From positions 248,001 to 312,000 of the forward strand of contig NZ_CP015104.1 in NCBI RefSeq assembly GCF_002214525.1: a DNA stretch of 64,000 nt. The letters run 5' to 3'. How positions within the stretch are numbered: position 1 is the first letter of the stretch; every line of letters starts with the position of its first letter. Positions 8,751 to 19,193 of the stretch are shown here, piece by piece. The translations under genes were made by a program, and so were the position numbers. The DNA comes from Thermococcus sp. P6 (GTDB lineage: Archaea > Methanobacteriota_B > Thermococci > Thermococcales > Thermococcaceae). Below the pieces are notes generated by a model that worked only from the letters and a program-made list of their open reading frames with translations, searched no databases and was not told where the DNA came from.

Positions 8751-10187
8751 GTGCGCTTAACTGATCATCCCATTCTACGTTTTGAGCGCGGCAGGGAGGT
8801 TACGATCTACTTCAGGGGTCAACCGATCAGAGCCCACGAGGGGGAGACCGTTGCGGCGGCCCTTCATGCCGCAGGGATCAGGGTTCTCAACCGCTCCCCC
8901 AACAAAAACCGCCCCAGAGGCCTGTTCTGTGCCATAGGCAAGTGCTCCTCCTGCCTCATGGTCGTGAACGGAATACCCAACGTCCGGACGTGCATAACGC
9001 CGGTTAAGGAGGGTATGGTCATAGAACCCCAGCACGGAAAGGCCAGACTGCCGGTCAATGCAAAGCCGCCGGAGTTCAAAGAGGCGAGGAAGGTCAGGGC
9101 GGACATCGTGGTAATCGGCGGGGGCCCCGCGGGGCTTATGGCTGCCATTCACGCGGCCGACGCCGGAGCGAGTGTAATTCTTCTGGACGAAAGCCCGATG
9201 CTCGGCGGCCAGCTCGTCAAGCAGACCCACAAGTTCTTCGGCAAGCGCGAGCAGTTCGCCGGTGTCAGGGGGGTGGAGATAGCCAGATTTCTGACCGATG
9301 AGCTCCGCAAGAGGGAAAACGTTGAGGCCTTTGTGGAAACGTCCGCCATTGGCATCTTTCAGGAAGGGGACGAAAAGCTCGTTCTGGCCGTCAGGAAAAA
9401 CCGCGAACCCATCGAGTTCCGCGGAAGGGCTGTGGTGATCGCCACGGGCGCTATGGAAAAAACCATACCCTTCGAGAACAACGACCTGCCGGGGATCTAC
9501 GGTGCGGGGGCCATTCAGACGCTTATGAACACCTACGGCGTCAAACCCGGCGAGAGGGCTCTCATAGTTGGAGCGGGAAACGTGGGGCTTATACTCGCCT
9601 ACCAGCTCCTTCAGGCGGGCGTTTCTGTTGAGGCCATAGTGGAGGCCATGCCGAAGATCGGGGGCTACTTCGTTCATGCGGCAAAGGTGAGGCGTCTGGG
9701 CATCCCGATACTAACGGGGCATACGATACTGCGCGCCGAGGGTAAGGAGAGGGTCGAGAGGGCGGTCGTGACGAGGATCGACGAAAGCTGGAGACCCGTT
9801 CCGGGAACCGAGAGGGTCTTCGAGGTGGATACGATAGCCCTCGCGGTCGGTTTGAGACCGAGCATTGAGCTCCTCCAGCAGGCCGGCTGTGAAATTCGCT
9901 ACGTCCGTGAGCTCGGGGGGCACGTTGCCGTTAGGGACGAGTGGATGGAGACAAACGTAAGGGGCATCTTCGTGGCCGGCGATTCCGCGGGAATAGAGGA
10001 GGCCACCACGGCAATGCTCGAGGGAAAGATAGCCGGAACTGCCGCCGCCCTGAGGCTCGGCATAGCGGATGAAAGCCGGGTTAAAGAGGTTGAAAAGGCC
10101 CTGAAGGATCTGGAGGAGTTCCGCTCGGGACCTTTCGGCAGGCATGTGCTCGAAGGGATAAGGAAAGCCATGGTGGTGGAAAAATGA
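8751..10187 (+). CDS. pdhA: Dye-linked L-proline dehydrogenase alpha subunit (FAD/NAD(P)-binding oxidoreductase with 2Fe-2S domain)
   Basis: A 478-residue flavoprotein that probably passes electrons from the proline-oxidising beta subunit. Residues about 15-100 form a ferredoxin-like [2Fe-2S] domain (CAIGKCSSC, then TC about 12 residues on). A FAD-binding dinucleotide fold follows (VVIGGGPAGLMAA, about 120) and a second nucleotide fold inside it (IVGAGNVGL, about 275), then the second FAD motif GIFVAGDSAG near 405. The GTG at 8751 is the only good start, with GGTGA 7 bases upstream. It begins a four-gene set (alpha, ferredoxin-like, BFD-like, beta) with 4-base overlaps, the gene order known for the PDH1 complex of Thermococcus profundus and Pyrococcus. 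Related families include sarcosine and opine oxidase subunits, so the substrate is inferred from gene order. Confidence 0.85.
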   Translation: MRLTDHPILRFERGREVTIYFRGQPIRAHEGETVAAALHAAGIRVLNRSPNKNRPRGLFCAIGKCSSCLMVVNGIPNVRTCITPVKEGMVIEPQHGKARLPVNAKPPEFKEARKVRADIVVIGGGPAGLMAAIHAADAGASVILLDESPMLGGQLVKQTHKFFGKREQFAGVRGVEIARFLTDELRKRENVEAFVETSAIGIFQEGDEKLVLAVRKNREPIEFRGRAVVIATGAMEKTIPFENNDLPGIYGAGAIQTLMNTYGVKPGERALIVGAGNVGLILAYQLLQAGVSVEAIVEAMPKIGGYFVHAAKVRRLGIPILTGHTILRAEGKERVERAVVTRIDESWRPVPGTERVFEVDTIALAVGLRPSIELLQQAGCEIRYVRELGGHVAVRDEWMETNVRGIFVAGDSAGIEEATTAMLEGKIAGTAAALRLGIADESRVKEVEKALKDLEEFRSGPFGRHVLEGIRKAMVVEK

Positions 10188-10687
10188 GCGAGATTCCCGA
10201 CTACCTGAAAAGAGGATACCTAACCCCGGAAGAGCTCTTCTCGGTGATCCCGAAGCCGGACGAGGATCGTCTCCGGCAGAGACCCGTCGCCGTCCCGGAG
10301 TGCCCGCAGGAAATTCCCTGTACGCCCTGCATGGAGGTATGCCCCACGGGAGCGATAACCATGCCCACGCCGAATAGCATCCCGGTTGTGGATTACGATA
10401 AGTGCATCGGCTGTTCCCTGTGCGTTCAGGCCTGCCCGGGGCTGGCCTTCTTCATGGTTCACTACACTGGCGATAAGGCCAGAATAACGATGCCCTACGA
10501 GCTCCTCCCGGTTCCTGAAAGGGGTGAGGATGTGGTTCTACTCAACCGTAAGGGGGAGCCCGTTGGCAAAGGTAAGGTCGTCACGGTCGTACCGAGGGAG
10601 AAAAGCAGGGGGGACACGCCCATAATCGTCGTGGAGGTTCCCATTGGTCTGGCATGGGAAGTTAGGGCCGTGAGGGTTGAGAGGTGA
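10184..10687 (+). CDS. pdhF: Ferredoxin-like 4Fe-4S subunit of L-proline dehydrogenase
   Basis: A 167-residue iron-sulfur protein. Two cysteine clusters are visible: CPQEIPCTPCMEVCP at about 37-51 and CIGCSLCVQACPG at about 69-81, enough for two [4Fe-4S] centres. The first has unusual spacing (C-x5-C-x2-C-x3-C). The C-terminal ~75 residues form a beta-rich tail without cysteines. It overlaps pdhA by 4 bases and carries electrons within the complex, probably between the flavin sites and an external acceptor. Confidence 0.82.
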   Translation: MSEIPDYLKRGYLTPEELFSVIPKPDEDRLRQRPVAVPECPQEIPCTPCMEVCPTGAITMPTPNSIPVVDYDKCIGCSLCVQACPGLAFFMVHYTGDKARITMPYELLPVPERGEDVVLLNRKGEPVGKGKVVTVVPREKSRGDTPIIVVEVPIGLAWEVRAVRVER

Positions 10688-10692
10688 TTCGA

Positions 10693-10962
10693 ATGTCCGG
10701 GGAGATAATCTGCCGTTGCAACGACGTAACCCGGGAGGAAATAGAAGCGCTCATCGATTCCGGCGTCACGGAGCTCGAAGAGCTGAAGAGGCTCCTCCGC
10801 GTTGGAATGGGACCCTGTCAGGGGAGGACGTGCCTGCCTCTGGTGGTCAGCATACTCGCCAGAAAGACGGGAAAGAAGCCGGAAGAGATAAGCCTGCCAA
10901 AGGCGAGGGTTCCCGTCCGGCCGGTTAGGGTGGACGCTCTGGTCGGTGGTGACGATGAGTAG
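10693..10962 (+). CDS. pdhX: Small (2Fe-2S)-binding BFD-like subunit of L-proline dehydrogenase
   Basis: An 89-residue protein with the bacterioferritin-associated-ferredoxin-like pattern CRCND near the N-terminus and CQGRTC about 35 residues later, giving four cysteines for one [2Fe-2S] cluster. The frame opens at a GTG at 10684, but that codon is part of a GAGGTGA ribosome site that suits the ATG at 10693. Its end overlaps the start of pdhB. The equivalent Thermococcus subunit is about this size. Confidence 0.82.
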   Translation: MSGEIICRCNDVTREEIEALIDSGVTELEELKRLLRVGMGPCQGRTCLPLVVSILARKTGKKPEEISLPKARVPVRPVRVDALVGGDDE

Positions 10963-12121
10963 GATAGCGGTCATCGGCGGGGGAATAATCGGCGTGGCGA
11001 CGGCCTACGAGCTGGCAAAACTCGGGGAGGAGGTGATCCTCTTCGAGAAGAACTACTTCGGTTCGGGTTCGACCTTCCGCTGCGCCACCGGGATAAGGCA
11101 GCAGTTCACGGACGTGGCGAACATCAGGCTCATGAAGTATTCGGTCGAGAGGTGGAAGGGGCTTGAGGAGGAGCTCGGGTCCGAGACGGGCTTTACCCAG
11201 ACCGGGTACCTGTTTCTGGCGACGGACGAGGAGGAGGTAGAGGCCTTTAAGAACAACATAAGGCTCCAGAACCGCCTTGGGGTTCCAACGAGGCTTATAA
11301 CACCCGAGGAGGCGAAGGAGATAGTGCCCATACTCAACACCGAGCCCTTCGTCGCCGGGGCATGGAACCCCACGGACGGGAAGGCCAACCCCTTCAAAAC
11401 GCTCTTCGCCTACCTCATGAAAGCCCGTGAGATGGGAGTCGATGCGAGGGAGCGAACAGAAGTCACGGGGCTTGAAAGGGAGGGGGAGTCCATAACCTCC
11501 GTGAGGTTTAGAAAAGGAAGCGGAACGGAGAGCGTCAGGGTCGATGCGGTTATCAACGCTACCAACGCATGGGCACCGTTCATCAACGAGATGGCAGGTC
11601 TGAAGAGAAGTCTGGTGCCGATAAAGGCCTACAAGCACCAGCTCATCAAGACGGAGCCCCTTGAAAGGGGTCAGGCCGAGCCTCTGGTCTGCCCGCCAAG
11701 CTGGAAGGACGCGTACATAATTCAGGACGGGGAGGACGGCGGAATAATCTGCGGTGCCGGGATAGAGCATGAGGCGAGCGGTCTGAACGATTACGAACCC
11801 ACCTACGACTTCCTGCGCGGTGTACTGAGGTACGCGGTCAGAATAGCCCCGCCCCTGCGCTACGCCCACGTCATCAGGCAGTGGGCCGGCCACTACGCAA
11901 AGACCCCCGACAGCAACCCGGCAATTGGAAGGCTCCTCGAGAACTACTACGTTGCCGCAGGCTTCTCAGGGCACGGTTTCATGATGGCCCCGGCGGTGGC
12001 CGAGGCGATGGCGGAGCTCGTATCAAAGGGCCGCTCGAAGGTCCCGCTCGACTGGGAGTGGTACGACCCCCTCCGCTTCGAGAGGGGTGAGCTCCGCACG
12101 AGTGCCTTCCAGATCGGTTAA
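10955..12121 (+). CDS. pdhB: L-proline dehydrogenase beta subunit (DAO-family FAD oxidoreductase)
   Basis: The catalytic flavoprotein of the complex, 388 residues, predicted to oxidise L-proline to pyrroline-5-carboxylate. It starts with the FAD dinucleotide motif AVIGGGIIGVATAYELA, followed by the DAO-family segment FGSGSTFRCATGIRQQF, and ends with the FAD-contact motif NYYVAAGFSGHGFMMAPA. The ATG at 10955 follows GGTGGTGA and overlaps the stop of the previous gene. An earlier GTG at 10946 is less likely. The sarcosine/glycine oxidase family is the main alternative; gene order favours proline. Confidence 0.85.
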   Translation: MSRIAVIGGGIIGVATAYELAKLGEEVILFEKNYFGSGSTFRCATGIRQQFTDVANIRLMKYSVERWKGLEEELGSETGFTQTGYLFLATDEEEVEAFKNNIRLQNRLGVPTRLITPEEAKEIVPILNTEPFVAGAWNPTDGKANPFKTLFAYLMKAREMGVDARERTEVTGLEREGESITSVRFRKGSGTESVRVDAVINATNAWAPFINEMAGLKRSLVPIKAYKHQLIKTEPLERGQAEPLVCPPSWKDAYIIQDGEDGGIICGAGIEHEASGLNDYEPTYDFLRGVLRYAVRIAPPLRYAHVIRQWAGHYAKTPDSNPAIGRLLENYYVAAGFSGHGFMMAPAVAEAMAELVSKGRSKVPLDWEWYDPLRFERGELRTSAFQIG

Positions 12122-12200
12122 GAGCGCCGGGTTTTGGCCCCTTCCTTTCAACTCTTTTCATGGTTTTCCGGATCTGTTCCGTTAAGATTCTCGAGAAGTG

Positions 12201-12278
12201 TGGCGCCCGGGTCGGGATTTGAACCCGAGTCACGGGAGTGACAGTCCCGTATGATAGGCCTGGCTACACCACCCGGGC
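12201..12278 (-). tRNA. tRNA-Asp (anticodon GTC)
   Basis: Minus-strand cloverleaf with acceptor GCCCGGG/CCCGGGC, anticodon stem CGGGA/TCCCG with loop CTGTCAC (anticodon GTC), T arm CGGG-TTCAAAT-CCCG, discriminator G as expected for Asp, and encoded CCA. It starts 8 bases after the 5S rRNA 3' end and is likely transcribed with it. Confidence 0.95.
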
Positions 12279-12286
12279 ATTTGAGT

Positions 12287-12410
12287 GGCCGGCGGCGTCC
12301 CCGGGTTCCCGCCCCCTCCCGGAGGGCAGTACAACCGGGATCGCTGGCGGGCTTAACTTCCGGGGTCGAAACGAGACCGGGTGTGACCCCGCCGCTATGA
12401 CCGCCGTACC
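12287..12410 (-). rRNA. rrf: 5S ribosomal RNA
   Basis: On the minus strand the sequence has the archaeal 5S hallmarks: 5' GGTACGGCGGTCATAGCGG, the loop segment TTTCGACCCCGGAAGTTAAG, then GATCCCGGTTGTACTG and 3' ACGCCGCCGGCC, which pairs with the 5' end. Length is about 124 bases. A TATA box lies at 12433-12440. 5S linked to tRNA-Asp but away from 16S/23S is the Thermococcales arrangement. Confidence 0.95.
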
Positions 12411-12432
12411 GCTACAGACCTCCCGAAATGAC

Positions 12433-12440
12433 TTTATAAA
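12433..12440 (-). promoter_or_regulatory. TATA box of the 5S rRNA/tRNA-Asp unit
   Basis: TTTATAAA on the minus strand, about 26 bases upstream of the inferred 5S start. Confidence 0.75.
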
Positions 12441-12562
12441 CTTTGCGGTGCACAGGGAGCTCCCGACGGCCGGTCCGGAAGTTAAGCCAGCCGTCTCGAT
12501 GGTTCCAACGGTCTTCAGAAAATATTATAAATGATTGATCATAGTAATGAGCGGTGAGCTCC

Positions 12563-13534
12563 ATGACGGGATCCGGGCTAAGAGGGACCGTATGGAAAGA
12601 GCGCTTCTTCCTCATCCCCCTAATTGCCTCCGTTCTGCTCCTCTCGAGCATTCCGGGGGTGGCTGCCGACTGCACTCCTGAGAGGGATTACGGTACCTTC
12701 TCCGTTTCCACCGTGGACGGCTGGCTTCTTATTGAAGCCGGAAGCGTGGACTGGACGTGCGAGATAATCGCCGCAGAGATGACCCCCCGCCTCGATCTGC
12801 CGAATTCCAACCGGGATTACTACATCCTCACGGACGGAAGGACGGCCTACCTCCTCGGGAGCTACAACGACCTCCTGGTGGACAATCCACCCGTCGGTTT
12901 CGTCGATGGAAGGCTCCACGTGATTCAGAACTCAACGAGAAAGGAACCCTTCAGGAACTTAACGGTGACCATCAACGGTGAAGCCCGCAACCTCACCCTC
13001 TTGAGGAGCGTAACCGTTTCGAGGGAATACGAGTTTGAAGGCGGTTGCTTCAGGGAAACCGCGAGCTGCAGAAGGGTGGAGTATCCGAACGGAACGACCG
13101 AGAGAAACTGCACCGGGAAAATAGACGCCTCGCTCCTAAAACCTCCCTCGAAGTATGAAAACGGGTCTCCCACGGTTGTTAGCGGTGAAGAGGTCCTCTT
13201 CTTCCTCGGAGGAAGAGAGTACAGGATTAAGATCCCCGAAGGGATTAACGCCTCCACCCTGAACCTCACCGCATTTAAAGCGAAGAACGGGCTGGTTCTG
13301 GTCAACCGGAAACTGTTAAGCCTTCCCGCAGGGACGGGGCTGGATAAAGCTCCACTGCTCTTCACGGTGAGGAACGGAACCCTTGTAATGCTCCCCGTCG
13401 AGGGAGATTTTAGGGAACTCGTATGCAATGGAACCGCAACTTCCTCCGGCAACGGAAGGGGCATCTGCGGGCCCGGGGTTATCGTTCTCCTGCTTATCTC
13501 ACCCCTGATAATCCGGACCTTCGGAGGGAGGTAG
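12563..13534 (+). CDS. Secreted surface protein with CGP-CTERM anchor
   Basis: A 323-residue protein of unknown function. It has an N-terminal signal peptide (basic WKERFF, then LIPLIASVLLLSSIPG, cleavage near VAAD) and a C-terminal CGP-CTERM signal: GICGPGVIVLLLISPL followed by a basic end (RTFGGR). That tail is a Thermococcales sorting signal for surface anchoring. In between are about ten N-glycosylation-type NxS/T sites and six or seven cysteines, suggesting disulfides. The ATG at 12563 is chosen because GGTGA lies 5 bases upstream; the earlier GTG at 12554 is part of that site. A TATA-like AATATTATAAA lies near 12521. It stands alone between the 5S unit and rnp4. Confidence 0.85.
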   Translation: MTGSGLRGTVWKERFFLIPLIASVLLLSSIPGVAADCTPERDYGTFSVSTVDGWLLIEAGSVDWTCEIIAAEMTPRLDLPNSNRDYYILTDGRTAYLLGSYNDLLVDNPPVGFVDGRLHVIQNSTRKEPFRNLTVTINGEARNLTLLRSVTVSREYEFEGGCFRETASCRRVEYPNGTTERNCTGKIDASLLKPPSKYENGSPTVVSGEEVLFFLGGREYRIKIPEGINASTLNLTAFKAKNGLVLVNRKLLSLPAGTGLDKAPLLFTVRNGTLVMLPVEGDFRELVCNGTATSSGNGRGICGPGVIVLLLISPLIIRTFGGR

Positions 13535-13603
13535 CGCACCTCCCGGACCCCCGCTTTTATAAACCCCTCCGTAGTGCTAAGGACGTCAGGGGGAGATGAT
13601 GGC

Positions 13604-13960
13604 ATGTCCAAAAAGTTCATCCGCCAGAAGGAGCAGAGGGAGAAACGCAGGATAGCCCGCCAGAGGATAAACATCCTCTTCACTCTTGCGGAGAGGGTCT
13701 TTGAGTACGAACCCGAGCTCGCGAACAGGTACGTCGAGATAGCCCTCGCCGTTCACCAGAAGGCAAGGGTGAGGATTCCCCGGAAGTGGAAGCGCCGCTA
13801 CTGTAAGAGGTGCCACTCCTTTCTCGTTCCGGGGGTTAACGCACGCGTAAGGCTAAGGGAGAGGCCCTATCCCCATGTTGTCATCAAGTGCCTCAGCTGT
13901 GGTCATGTCATGCGCTATCCCTACCTGAGGGAGCAGAAGGAAAGGCGGAGGAAAGGTTAG
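13604..13960 (+). CDS. rnp4: Ribonuclease P protein component 4 (Rpp21)
   Basis: A 118-residue protein subunit of archaeal RNase P, which trims the 5' leader of pre-tRNA. The N-terminus is a very basic helix (KKFIRQKEQREKRRIARQR). The zinc ribbon is formed by CKRC and CLSC separated by about 30 residues. Size is normal for the family. The frame begins at 13574, but the ATG at 13604 with an upstream GGGGGAGA gives the conserved N-terminus. A TATA element (CTTTTATAAA, about 13552-13561) lies about 25 bases before the expected transcript start. Confidence 0.93.
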   Translation: MSKKFIRQKEQREKRRIARQRINILFTLAERVFEYEPELANRYVEIALAVHQKARVRIPRKWKRRYCKRCHSFLVPGVNARVRLRERPYPHVVIKCLSCGHVMRYPYLREQKERRRKG

Positions 13961-13965
13961 CGGGT

Positions 13966-14535
13966 TCACTCCACTACGGCAATCGCCCTCACGGGGCTTC
14001 CCGAACCGCCCTCTATCTTCAGGGGGAGCGCCACGAAGGTGAACTGCCTGTCTAAAAGGGACTCCAGATTCGTGAGGCCCTCGAAAATGGGCACCTCCTC
14101 GCTGAGGAGTATCCTGTGAACCGCCTCGTCGCCGATGCTCAGGGAATCGATTCCCACCGCCCTTATCCCTTCGGCAACCAGGAACAGCGCCACCTCCGGC
14201 GAGAGGTCCCTGCCGCCCGTCAGGAAGAGCACTACCCTGTCGTAGTAACCTTCGTCCGGTATCTCCTCGAGCTTCACGCTCCCCGTGCCCCCGCGGACGT
14301 CAAGAACGAGGCCCTTCCCGATGAACTTCTCGAGGGGCATCTCGTCTATCGTCTTCCCGCCGGGGATGAAGTGGGCCGGCGCATCGACGTGCGTGCCCGA
14401 GTGCTCCCCGAGCTTCAGGGCGTTCATGTAGTAGCCGTCCCTTTCGATGACGGCCCACAGCTTTACGTCGATCGGCGGATCCCCCGGGTAGACGGGCGTT
14501 TCCTCGGACAGGGAAAGGGAAAGGTCCACTATCAT
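13966..14535 (-). CDS. Cyclase-family metal hydrolase (kynurenine formamidase-like)
   Basis: A 189-residue member of the swivelling beta/alpha/beta cyclase family. The signature metal motif HSGTHVDAPAHF is at about 45-56 and fits zinc or manganese binding; the conserved DSLSIG element follows near 130. The family includes KynB (N-formylkynurenine formamidase) and polyketide-type cyclases, and no tryptophan catabolic genes are nearby, so the substrate is unknown. It converges on rnp4 with 5 bases between the stops. Confidence 0.85.
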   Translation of the reverse strand: MIVDLSLSLSEETPVYPGDPPIDVKLWAVIERDGYYMNALKLGEHSGTHVDAPAHFIPGGKTIDEMPLEKFIGKGLVLDVRGGTGSVKLEEIPDEGYYDRVVLFLTGGRDLSPEVALFLVAEGIRAVGIDSLSIGDEAVHRILLSEEVPIFEGLTNLESLLDRQFTFVALPLKIEGGSGSPVRAIAVVE

Positions 14536-14630
14536 GCAAACACCGTACGTCCTTGATGCATCACCCTAAAAACCTTTTCGAAAACCCAAGGATTTTAAGG
14601 GATGGGCCGAAGCCTTAACGGGTGACCGCT

Positions 14631-15896
14631 GTGGACTGCACTAGGGAGTATTGCGTTAGGGACATCTCGCTCGCCCCGGAGGGGGAGAAGAAGATAGACT
14701 GGGTTTCCCGGTTCATGCCCGTTCTCCAGAGCATCGGGCGGGATTTCGAGGGGAGAAAACCCTTTAAGGGCGTCAGGATTGCGGCAACCCTCCACCTCGA
14801 GATGAAGACGGCTTTTCTGCTCCTCACCCTGAAGGCCGGGGGCGCGGAGGTTTCGGCAGCAGCCAGCAATCCATTGAGCACGCAGGATGACGTTGTGGCG
14901 GCTCTGGCAAAAAACGGGGTTAAGGTGTACGCCATCAGGGGGGAGAACAGGGAGGAGTACTACGAGTTCATGCACAGGGCTCTGGACATAGAGCCGAACG
15001 TCATCATAGACGACGGTGCCGACATGATAAGCACCCTGATGAGGGAAAGGGAAGAGCTCGTGGAAAACGTGTGGGGGGCAAGCGAGGAAACCACGACCGG
15101 CGTTGTAAGGCTGCGCGCCATGGAGAGGGAGGGCTTACTAAAGTTTCCGGTCATAGCTGTGAACGATTCCCTGACGAAGTACCTCTTCGACAACCGCTAC
15201 GGAACCGGCCAGTCAACGTGGGATGGGATAATGAGGAGCACGAACCTTCTCATCGCCGGAAAGAACGTCGTTGTGGTCGGCTACGGCTGGTGCGGTAGGG
15301 GAATAGCGATGCGTGCGAAAGGTCTCGGCGCCACGGTCACCGTAGTGGAAGTGGACCCCATCCGGGCCCTCGAGGCGAGGATGGATGGCTTTAACGTTAC
15401 GAACATGCTCGATGCCGCAAAAATCGGCGACATCTTCATCACCGCAACGGGGGACGTTAACTGCATCCGGAGGGAGCACTTCGAGGTCATGAAGGACGGC
15501 GTCATACTCGCAAACTCGGGGCACTTCGATGTCGAGATAAGCAAGCCCGACCTCGAGGCTCTGGCGGTGGAGATCAGCAGGCCGAGGCCGAACGTCACCG
15601 AATACAGGATGGCCGACGGAAGGAGGCTCTACCTCCTCGCCGAGGGCAGGCTCGTCAATCTGGCTGCCGCCGATGGTCATCCCGCGGAGATAATGGACAT
15701 GAGCTTCGCCCTTCAGGCCAAAGCGGCTGAATACATCATGGAGAACAGGGGGAAACTCGAGCCGAGGGTTTACGTCCTCCCGCGGGAGATCGACGAGAGG
15801 GTGGCGAGGATCAAGCTCGAGGCGATGGGGGTAAGGATCGAGGAACTGACCGAGGAACAGAGGAGGTACCTTGGGAGCTGGGAGCACGGCACTTAA
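14631..15896 (+). CDS. ahcY: S-adenosyl-L-homocysteine hydrolase (adenosylhomocysteinase)
   Basis: A 421-residue NAD-dependent enzyme that splits S-adenosylhomocysteine to homocysteine and adenosine, removing the inhibitor left by methyltransferases. Visible landmarks are [10 protein letters not shown] (substrate domain, about 80), [10 protein letters not shown] (about 145), the NAD fold [12 protein letters not shown] (about 210), and the C-terminal segment [17 protein letters not shown]. The GTG at 14631 has GGTGA 5 bases upstream and gives the family N-terminus [24 protein letters not shown] at 14622 is the alternative. It converges on wtpC, overlapping by 4 bases. Confidence 0.95.
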   Translation: MDCTREYCVRDISLAPEGEKKIDWVSRFMPVLQSIGRDFEGRKPFKGVRIAATLHLEMKTAFLLLTLKAGGAEVSAAASNPLSTQDDVVAALAKNGVKVYAIRGENREEYYEFMHRALDIEPNVIIDDGADMISTLMREREELVENVWGASEETTTGVVRLRAMEREGLLKFPVIAVNDSLTKYLFDNRYGTGQSTWDGIMRSTNLLIAGKNVVVVGYGWCGRGIAMRAKGLGATVTVVEVDPIRALEARMDGFNVTNMLDAAKIGDIFITATGDVNCIRREHFEVMKDGVILANSGHFDVEISKPDLEALAVEISRPRPNVTEYRMADGRRLYLLAEGRLVNLAAADGHPAEIMDMSFALQAKAAEYIMENRGKLEPRVYVLPREIDERVARIKLEAMGVRIEELTEEQRRYLGSWEHGT

Positions 15897-16913
15897 AAGA
15901 CGTGAAGGGCGCTCGCCTTGAAGCTCACGTAGAGTTCCTTTCCCTTTTCCACGCCCATTTCAAGCATGGAGGAGCGGGTTGTGAAGGCCCTCAGGTAGAG
16001 CCCCCCGGCCCTCAGGTGAACCCTCACGAGGGGGCCGAGCTCCTCCACGGACTCGACAACGGCCCTCAGGCTGTTTCTGGCGGAGCTTTTAAGGGGCTCG
16101 AGGGAGAGGATTATGTCCTCCGGTCTCAGGCCCACGCGCGTTCTGCCTCTGACTTCAACCGGAAGCTCTATCTCGGCACCGTTGGCCCTGAGAACCCGTC
16201 CCTCGGCGATCCCCTCGATGATGTTCTCGAAACCGAGGAAGCGTGCGACTTCTTCGCTGGCAGGTCTTGAGAACACCTCCCGAACCGAGCCCACCTGAAC
16301 GAGCCTCCCGTTCAGCATCACCCCGACCCTGTCGCCAAGGCTTACCGCCTCCTCGAAGGAATGGGTAACGTGCAGGGCCGTGAAGTCCAGCTCCTTCCTC
16401 CATCGCTTCATCTCGTCCATCAGCTCCGATCTCTTCCTCACGTCGAGGTTGGCGAAGGGCTCATCGAGCAAAAGAAGCTCGGGCTCGATTACGAGGGCCC
16501 TTGCTATGGCCACCCTCTGGGCTTCCCCCCCGCTCAGGGTCCTCGGCTTCCTGTGGAGCAGGTGGTCTATCCCGAGCACTTCGGCCGTTTCTCCGACCTT
16601 CTTTTTGATTTCCCGCTCCGGGAGCTTCCTGAGCCTCAAACCGAAGGCGATGTTGTCGTAGACGTTCATGTTCGGAAAGAGGGCGTAGTTCTGGGGAATG
16701 TAGGCCAGACCCCTCCGTTCAGGAGGCCACTCCGTGACGTCCTTTTCGCCTAAAACGATTCTCCCGGAGTCGGGAGCTATTATGCCCGCTATTATCTCGA
16801 GGAGAACGGTCTTCCCCGCACCGCTCGGACCGAGGATTATGAAGTACTCGCCGGATTTAACGTCGAAGGTTATCCCCCTGAGCCTGAAGTCCTTCCAGTC
16901 CTTGGAGAGGGAT

Positions 16914-16927
<14 letters not shown>
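15893..16927 (-). CDS. wtpC: Tungstate/molybdate ABC transporter ATPase (WtpC)
   Basis: A 344-residue ATPase that powers tungstate and molybdate import. Walker A GPSGAGKT lies at about 33-40, the signature LSGGEAQR near 130, Walker B LLLLDEP near 150 and the switch histidine in THSFEEA near 185. The C-terminal ~110 residues look like a TOBE oxyanion-binding domain. It overlaps wtpB by 14 bases. Tungsten matters here because Thermococcales use tungsten aldehyde:ferredoxin oxidoreductases. Confidence 0.93.
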
Positions 16928-18721
<1,794 letters not shown>

Positions 18722-18753
18722 TCAGACCCACCGATCCTGTACCCGGAAGCGGA

Positions 18754-18798
18754 TACTTAAACATTTTGGTGAAATAAACACGTTTGAGTTAACATTTT
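18754..18798 (-). promoter_or_regulatory. wtpA promoter with two copies of AACATTTT
   Basis: A TATA-like TTTAAGTA (minus, 18754-18761) lies about 35 bases upstream of wtpA. The octamer AACATTTT (plus strand) occurs at 18760-18767 and again at 18791-18798. The spacing of 31 bases is close to three helical turns. One copy touches the TATA/BRE region and the other is upstream, as a dimer-binding regulator might require. No known regulator is assigned. Confidence 0.45.
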
Positions 18799-18831
18799 TG
18801 TTTATACTCCACCCGGCTCGATGGAACGCCC

Positions 18832-19146
18832 CTATTCCTCCGTCGTGAAGAGGGCCTCTTCGGTCTCGATGGCGCTGGCCATTATGCAGTTCCCGAGGAA
18901 CCTTCCGTAGACCCGGGCACGTTCGCCCTTCCTGAGGCAGGGGGCCCCGGAGAACTCGATCCTGAGACCCTGAATCCTGAAGGTCGTCCTGTAACCGGGG
19001 AGCTCCATGGGGAAGAACTCCACCCGCGGTTTGTCCTCTATTGGGCCTTCTATGACGACGTTCTTACCCCGAAAACCGCCGGAATTCAACTCATCAACCG
19101 TAACTTTGTAATAGTAATGATGACCAAACTTAACCCACCCGGGCAT
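18832..19146 (-). CDS. Conserved hypothetical protein, beta-rich
   Basis: A 104-residue soluble protein I do not recognise. Predicted strands alternate through the chain (KNVVIEGPIED, RTTFRIQGLRIEF, RARVYGRFLGN), which suggests a small OB-like barrel, but no family motif is clear. Two cysteines only. The ATG at 19146 follows GGTGATG; the frame itself opens at 19155. It is divergent from the GTPase gene, with 47 bases between the starts. Confidence 0.7.
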   Translation of the reverse strand: MPGWVKFGHHYYYKVTVDELNSGGFRGKNVVIEGPIEDKPRVEFFPMELPGYRTTFRIQGLRIEFSGAPCLRKGERARVYGRFLGNCIMASAIETEEALFTTEE

Positions 19147-19193
19147 GTTCATCACCTTTATAGCTCCGGATGATAGTTAAGTGGGGTGATGGT

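Noticed and set aside
8775-9677. Minus-strand 300-codon frame inside pdhA
   Set aside because: Antisense shadow of the flavoprotein gene with no recognisable protein pattern.
12238-12534. Plus-strand 98-codon frame
   Set aside because: It covers tRNA-Asp and 5S rRNA on the minus strand and has no protein features.
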